Source: Pseudomonadota bacterium
Lineage (GTDB): Bacteria > Pseudomonadota > Gammaproteobacteria > Acidiferrobacterales > UBA6901
Reading direction: 5' to 3'
DNA length: 22,722 nucleotides
Assembly (NCBI GenBank): GCA_021783175.1
Contig: JAJXUF010000045.1
Location: forward strand, 1 to 22,722
Part shown: positions 22,231 through 22,722 of the stretch, one piece after another
Numbering within the stretch: position 1 is the first letter of the stretch
How the letters are laid out: every line of letters starts with the position of its first letter
Program-made: the position numbers and the translations under genes
Notes under the pieces: model-generated
Seen by the model: the letters and a program-made list of their open reading frames with translations, nothing else
The model's database searches: none
What the model was told of the DNA's origin: nothing

Positions 22231-22722
22231 TCTCCCCGGCCTACGCCGCATGGCTCTGTGAGGCGATCTATGAGCCGGTGACGCCCGATGTTTTTTCGAG
22301 CGTCCAAAGCTTCGATGCCGTGACGGTCGGCCTCTCGTCGGCCAACGGCATGCAGTGCGTTACCTTCGCCGGCAGCGAGTCGGGCCTGGACTGGGTCCGT
22401 GACTTCGAGGCTGTGCCGTGGGAGCATCCCCAGCTCGGCGTGCTACACGCTGGCTTCTGGCAGGGCATGGAGGCCGCATTCTCCGCGCTGCGCCCTCAAC
22501 TGTCCGGGCCGGTGGCCGTTCAAGGCCACTCGCTCGGATGCGCCCACGCGTCGATCCTGGCCGGCCTGTGCGCGGTCAATGACATCCCGGTCGAACAGCT
22601 CACCTTGTTTGCGCCTCCGCGCCCGGGCTACCAGCAGCTTCAGGACATCATTAATGCGCACGTCAAGGTGCGGCTGGCCTACCGGAACGGCCCAGATCCG
22701 GTGCCAGAGGTTCCCATCTCTC
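22227..22722 (+). CDS. Class 3 lipase-like alpha/beta hydrolase (partial, cut at window end)
   Basis: A GTG start at 22227 overlaps the previous stop as GTGA, and the frame is open to the window edge (165 residues seen). Class 3 lipase features are in order: FAGSESGLDW (about 49-58), VLHAGFWQGM, the nucleophile elbow QGHSLGCAHASILAG with S102, then LFAPPRPGYQQL and RNGPDPVPEVP with the likely catalytic D157. The catalytic His should lie beyond the window. There is no signal peptide. A phospholipase or esterase acting on host envelope lipids at lysis is plausible from the position after holin-endolysin. Substrate unknown. Confidence 0.87.
   Translation, partial: MISPAYAAWLCEAIYEPVTPDVFSSVQSFDAVTVGLSSANGMQCVTFAGSESGLDWVRDFEAVPWEHPQLGVLHAGFWQGMEAAFSALRPQLSGPVAVQGHSLGCAHASILAGLCAVNDIPVEQLTLFAPPRPGYQQLQDIINAHVKVRLAYRNGPDPVPEVPIS

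Noticed and set aside
1..22722. CRISPR array, insertion sequence, integrase or attachment site
   Set aside because: No regularly spaced repeats, transposase or integrase motifs, or paired terminal repeats were seen on either strand by eye.

Overview
This window is part of a dsDNA tailed-phage genome, or a prophage, and almost every gene lies on the plus strand. The structural genes resemble a podovirus (short-tailed) assembly set: small and large terminase, a ~720-residue portal, a scaffold-like protein, a DUF5309/SU10-type capsid protein, an adaptor, a tail fibre, a nozzle-like protein and a run of large low-complexity internal (ejection) proteins. The left end carries lambdoid control genes (DUF1367, NinG, a Q-like antiterminator). 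NinG, Q and a GH108 endolysin together point to a proteobacterial host, probably beta- or gammaproteobacterial; the host cannot be fixed from the sequence. No integrase, repressor, tRNA, CRISPR array or insertion sequence is visible.

Layout. 1-2241: a nin-like early/middle block of short genes chained by ATGA stop/start overlaps, ending in a Q-like antiterminator. 2242-2418: a consensus sigma-70 promoter (TTGACA, 16 bp, TATAAT) followed by a strongly structured leader and a terminator-like hairpin. This has the layout of the lambda Q/pR'/tR' late switch. 2419-4639: a small basic protein, TerS, TerL and a small coiled-coil protein. 4636-9137: portal, scaffold-like protein and capsid protein, closed by an intrinsic terminator. 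9194-14713: head completion, adaptor, tail fibre, nozzle-like and accessory tail genes. 14715-20029: four consecutive virion proteins with low-complexity sequence, among them a peptidase S74 domain and an embedded lysozyme-like domain. 20010-20195: a probable minus-strand gene for a small membrane protein. 20244-20926: holin and GH108 endolysin. 21045-22722: a GC-rich overlapping chain of an HNH-like protein, a two-segment membrane/lipoprotein, a 42-residue tail-anchored protein and a class 3 lipase cut by the window end.

How it works together. Q is inferred to let polymerase leaving the promoter at 2245-2272 read through the leader terminator and the internal terminators (after the capsid gene, before the holin, after the endolysin), so one late transcript could serve packaging, assembly and lysis. 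The most unusual parts are the lipase unit next to the lysis genes, the antisense membrane-protein gene whose ribosome binding site lies inside a plus-strand terminator hairpin, the structured late leader, and the low-complexity virion proteins.

All family assignments come from reading motifs and recalled family features. No database search was run.
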